DNA of 64,000 bases from Bacteroidaceae bacterium. Lineage in GTDB: Bacteria > Bacteroidota > Bacteroidia > Bacteroidales > Muribaculaceae. The notes beneath the pieces were generated by a model, which worked only from the letters and a program-made list of their open reading frames with translations, was not told the DNA's origin and did not search any database. Below are positions 62,075 to 64,000 of the stretch, piece by piece. Made by a program: the position numbers and the translations under genes. The stretch's first letter is position 1; each line of letters opens with the position of its first letter. The stretch spans positions 97,588-161,587 of the forward strand of contig JAETNO010000010.1 of NCBI GenBank assembly GCA_021768245.1, in the 5' to 3' direction.

Positions 62075-63490
62075 ATGGCTAAACAAAATACAGAACAGAC
62101 TATAACAAAAAAAGTATGGACTCTCGCCACGACATTATCCGGTCAAGGCATTGGATTCACAGACTATATAACTCAGCTCACCTATCTTCTCTTTCTGAAA
62201 ATGGATTCCGAGAATGAAATGCTCGGTGAAAAATCAGCTATACCCGAAGGGTTCCGTTGGGAGAACCTCATCGAACTTGACGGAACCGACCTCCTTAAAC
62301 AATATGAGGACACTCTCGATCAACTCAGTCGGCAGGACAACCTTATCGGCACTATTTTCACCAAGGCTCAGAACAAAATTGACAAACCGGTCTATCTCAA
62401 GAAAGTAATCTCGATGATTGACGAGGAGGAATGGCTGCTTGAGGGTGATGTGAAGGGGGCTATTTACGAAAGTATTCTTGAACGCAACGGACAGGATAAG
62501 AAAAGCGGTGCCGGTCAATATTTCACACCTCGCCCTCTTATCAAGGCTATGGTTGATTGTATCCGCCCTCGCATTGATGAGACTGTATGCGACCCGGCAT
62601 GCGGAACAGGCGGTTTCCTCCTCGCAGCTTTCGACTATATGAAGAATCAGAGTCATGACAAAGCCAAACGCGATTTTCTCCGTAATGAGGCTTTGAGCGG
62701 AACTGATAATACAGCCTTGGTAGTCACTCTTGCTTCGATGAACCTATATTTGCATGGAGTAGGCACAGACCGCAGCCCTATTGTATGCGCGGATTCATTG
62801 GAAAAGCAACCTGAGAGGCTGGTTGATGTGATTCTCGCCAACCCTCCTTTCGGCACTCGCCCTGCCGGGTCGGTCGAGATTCAGCGTGACGATTTCATCA
62901 CTGAAACAAAGAATAACCAGCTCAACTTCCTCCAACACATAATGATGTCGCTCCGCAACGGAGGTCGTGCCGCTGTCGTACTTCCCGACAATGTCCTGTT
63001 CGAGGGTTCTGGCGAGACAATCCGTCGCAAACTGCTCACGGATTTCAATCTTCATACCATACTACGCTTACCAACGGGCATTTTCTATGCGCAAGGAGTT
63101 AAAGCCAATGCCCTGTTCTTCACTAAGGGAGAGCCGACAAAGGATGTCTGGTATTATGATTATCGCACCGGTGTTAAACATACTCTCGCAAACAACAAAC
63201 TGGAGCGCCATCACCTTGATGATTTCGTAAAATGCTATTCCCCGGAGAATTTATCACTACGTAAAGAGACCTATAATGCCGAGACCGAACCGAATGGCCG
63301 TTGGCGCAAATATTCTGCCGGGGAACTCCTCGGACGTGATAAAACCTCGCTCGATATAACGTGGGTCAAAATAGAGGATGCCGATGACCGCACTCTGTCC
63401 GAACTAATGGCCGACATCAAGACCTCCAGTGACAATATCGCCTCTGCCGTCTTGAAACTTCAGGAACTTCTTGCTCAACTCCCCGAATGA
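62075..63490 (+). CDS. hsdM: Type I DNA methyltransferase M subunit
   Basis: Adenine-N6 methyltransferase that with HsdS marks host DNA. The 471-residue protein has an N-terminal helical HsdM_N domain. The SAM motif is DPACGTGGF (173-181) and the catalytic motif IV is NPPF (256-259). KSGAGQYFTPRPL marks the start of the methyltransferase core. The stop codon overlaps a tiny ATGA-linked ORF, and the hairpin chain follows directly. Confidence 0.96.
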   Translation: MAKQNTEQTITKKVWTLATTLSGQGIGFTDYITQLTYLLFLKMDSENEMLGEKSAIPEGFRWENLIELDGTDLLKQYEDTLDQLSRQDNLIGTIFTKAQNKIDKPVYLKKVISMIDEEEWLLEGDVKGAIYESILERNGQDKKSGAGQYFTPRPLIKAMVDCIRPRIDETVCDPACGTGGFLLAAFDYMKNQSHDKAKRDFLRNEALSGTDNTALVVTLASMNLYLHGVGTDRSPIVCADSLEKQPERLVDVILANPPFGTRPAGSVEIQRDDFITETKNNQLNFLQHIMMSLRNGGRAAVVLPDNVLFEGSGETIRRKLLTDFNLHTILRLPTGIFYAQGVKANALFFTKGEPTKDVWYYDYRTGVKHTLANNKLERHHLDDFVKCYSPENLSLRKETYNAETEPNGRWRKYSAGELLGRDKTSLDITWVKIEDADDRTLSELMADIKTSSDNIASAVLKLQELLAQLPE

Positions 63491-63492
63491 CA

Positions 63493-63646
63493 AATTGTCC
63501 AAACATTGTCTGGACAATTGTGCAGCCAAAAACTGCATAATTATTTACAGAGATAATTGATGAGGGTGAATCAATTGCGCAGACGGTGTCTGCACAATTA
63601 GTCCCGAAGTCATCGGGACAATTGTCCAACCAGAAACCGGACAATT
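63493..63646. repeat. Chain of seven abutting AATT-bounded palindromes between hsdM and hsdS
   Basis: AATT occurs at 63493, 63516, 63539, 63555, 63573, 63596, 63620 and 63643, and every interval between neighbours folds as a hairpin that uses both flanking AATTs. Stems: 63493-63501/63511-63519 (9 bp), 63516-63525/63533-63542 (10 bp, one G-U), 63539-63544/63553-63558 (6), 63555-63561/63570-63576 (7). Then 63573-63584/63588-63599 (11 of 12), 63596-63607/63613-63623 (11 with one bulge), 63620-63627/63639-63646 (8). Adjacent hairpins share their AATT, so they cannot all form at once. Units 1 and 5, and units 2 and 7, are similar in sequence. A 17-codon ORF (63487-63540) overlaps the hsdM stop. 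Function unknown. Confidence 0.8.
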
Positions 63647-63674
63647 TAATATTCACACAACTATTTAAAATCAA

Positions 63675-64000
63675 ATGATAGATACTCAAAAACTTCGCCA
63701 ACGCATACTCGACCTCGCCATTCGTGGCAAACTTGTTCCGCAAGACCCCAACGACGAGCCTGCCTCCGTACTTCTCGATCGCATCCGCGCCGAGAAGAAA
63801 CGCCTCATAGCCGAAGGCAAAATCAAACGCCCCAAAACAAAATCATCAACAAAGTCGCTTTCCTCCGGAAAGAAATCTACTACCGATACGCCCCATTATG
63901 TGCCGTTTGAAATTCCGAAGAGTTGGGTATGGTGTCATTTAGATGATTGCTGTCAAATTGTAGGACGTATTGGATTCAGAGGATATACGAAAGAAGATTT
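63675..64000 (+). CDS. hsdS: Type I restriction specificity subunit S, 3' end outside the window
   Basis: Sequence-recognition subunit of the R-M complex. About 108 codons are present from the ATG at 63675. It begins with the typical HsdS N-terminal segment (RQRILDLAIRGKLVPQDPND and RIRAEKKRLIAEGKIKRPK). A serine/lysine-rich linker follows, then the start of the first target-recognition domain (VPFEIPKSWVWCHLDD). Whether one or several hsdS genes follow cannot be seen. Confidence 0.9.
   Translation, partial: MIDTQKLRQRILDLAIRGKLVPQDPNDEPASVLLDRIRAEKKRLIAEGKIKRPKTKSSTKSLSSGKKSTTDTPHYVPFEIPKSWVWCHLDDCCQIVGRIGFRGYTKED

Noticed and set aside
63493..63646. Hairpin chain considered as a CRISPR array
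   Set aside because: No constant repeat of 24 bp or more, no unique spacers, no cas genes; only AATT is constant.
63493..63646. Hairpin chain considered as an integron attC row or REP cluster
   Set aside because: No integrase or RAYT transposase gene nearby and no RYYYAAC-type core sites; units share their ends rather than being separated by cassettes.
63417..63743. 108-codon open frame on the minus strand across the hsdM-hsdS gap
   Set aside because: It spans the hairpin chain and overlaps the starts and ends of real genes; its repeated short motifs come from the palindromes.

Overview
The window looks like chromosomal DNA of a Bacteroidota member, most likely order Bacteroidales; a gut Muribaculaceae/Bacteroides-type genome fits, but the genus cannot be fixed from sequence alone. 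The evidence is the protein families (PorV of the type IX secretion system, FeoA-FeoB fusion, GIN-domain/DUF2807 and DUF4136 envelope proteins, HisIE fusion, PPDK, YeiH) and the promoters. At least eight intergenic regions carry the Bacteroidota sigma-ABfr pattern TTTG or TTG, then 19-20 bp, then TAnnTTTG. Shine-Dalgarno sequences are weak, as usual in this phylum. I saw no tRNA, rRNA, insertion sequence, CRISPR array or integrase.

Layout. 1-4.3 kb: 3'-truncated lon and cls on the minus strand, separated by about 575 bp that hold a possible small plus-strand transcription unit. 4.4-8.4 kb: nadE, a DAACS symporter and a GIN-domain protein on the plus strand, ending at a long hairpin shared with the opposing operon dusB plus a second GIN protein. 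10.3-13.9 kb: a histidine kinase with no adjacent regulator, a small repeat-tailed lipoprotein, and hisF-hisIE. 14-21.4 kb: the nitrogen-assimilation operon amt-gltB-gltD. 21.7-26.7 kb: acyltransferase, metallophosphoesterase, tex and folK, whose 3' end overlaps convergent comEC. 26.7-33.3 kb: two minus-strand groups, one with aroE, yeiH and comEC, the other with a small acidic protein, aguA, aguB (agmatine to putrescine) and a membrane protein. 33.5-39.3 kb: a DUF4136 lipoprotein, then a long minus-strand run porV, ispF, Tat-type ferredoxin, membrane polyferredoxin, thyA, folA.

39.5-46.2 kb: plus-strand feoAB, an FtsX/LolE-type permease and ppdK with a structured leader. 46.3-52.6 kb: an anion-related block on the minus strand (SulP transporter, OmpR-type response regulator, histidine kinase, PiT phosphate transporter with a PhoU-like tail), consistent with a PhoBR-like system. 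52.7-59 kb: prmA, a YtxH/YtxH/holin-like/small basic protein envelope-stress cassette, a CPA2 cation/proton antiporter, MgtC and a coiled-coil membrane protein. 59.3-64 kb: a type I restriction-modification locus, hsdR-hsdM-hsdS, with hsdS cut by the window end.

The most unusual structure is between hsdM and hsdS. Seven abutting palindromes are strung on eight AATT tetranucleotides, and neighbouring hairpins share the AATT between them. Two pairs of units look like paralogues, and some of their substitutions preserve base pairing. I know no named element of this form. Other points worth a look are the small unit between lon and cls, a membrane polyferredoxin with an internal twin-arginine motif, and several apparent upstream TTG/GTG/ATG starts that lie inside promoter -7 boxes and so should not be used.
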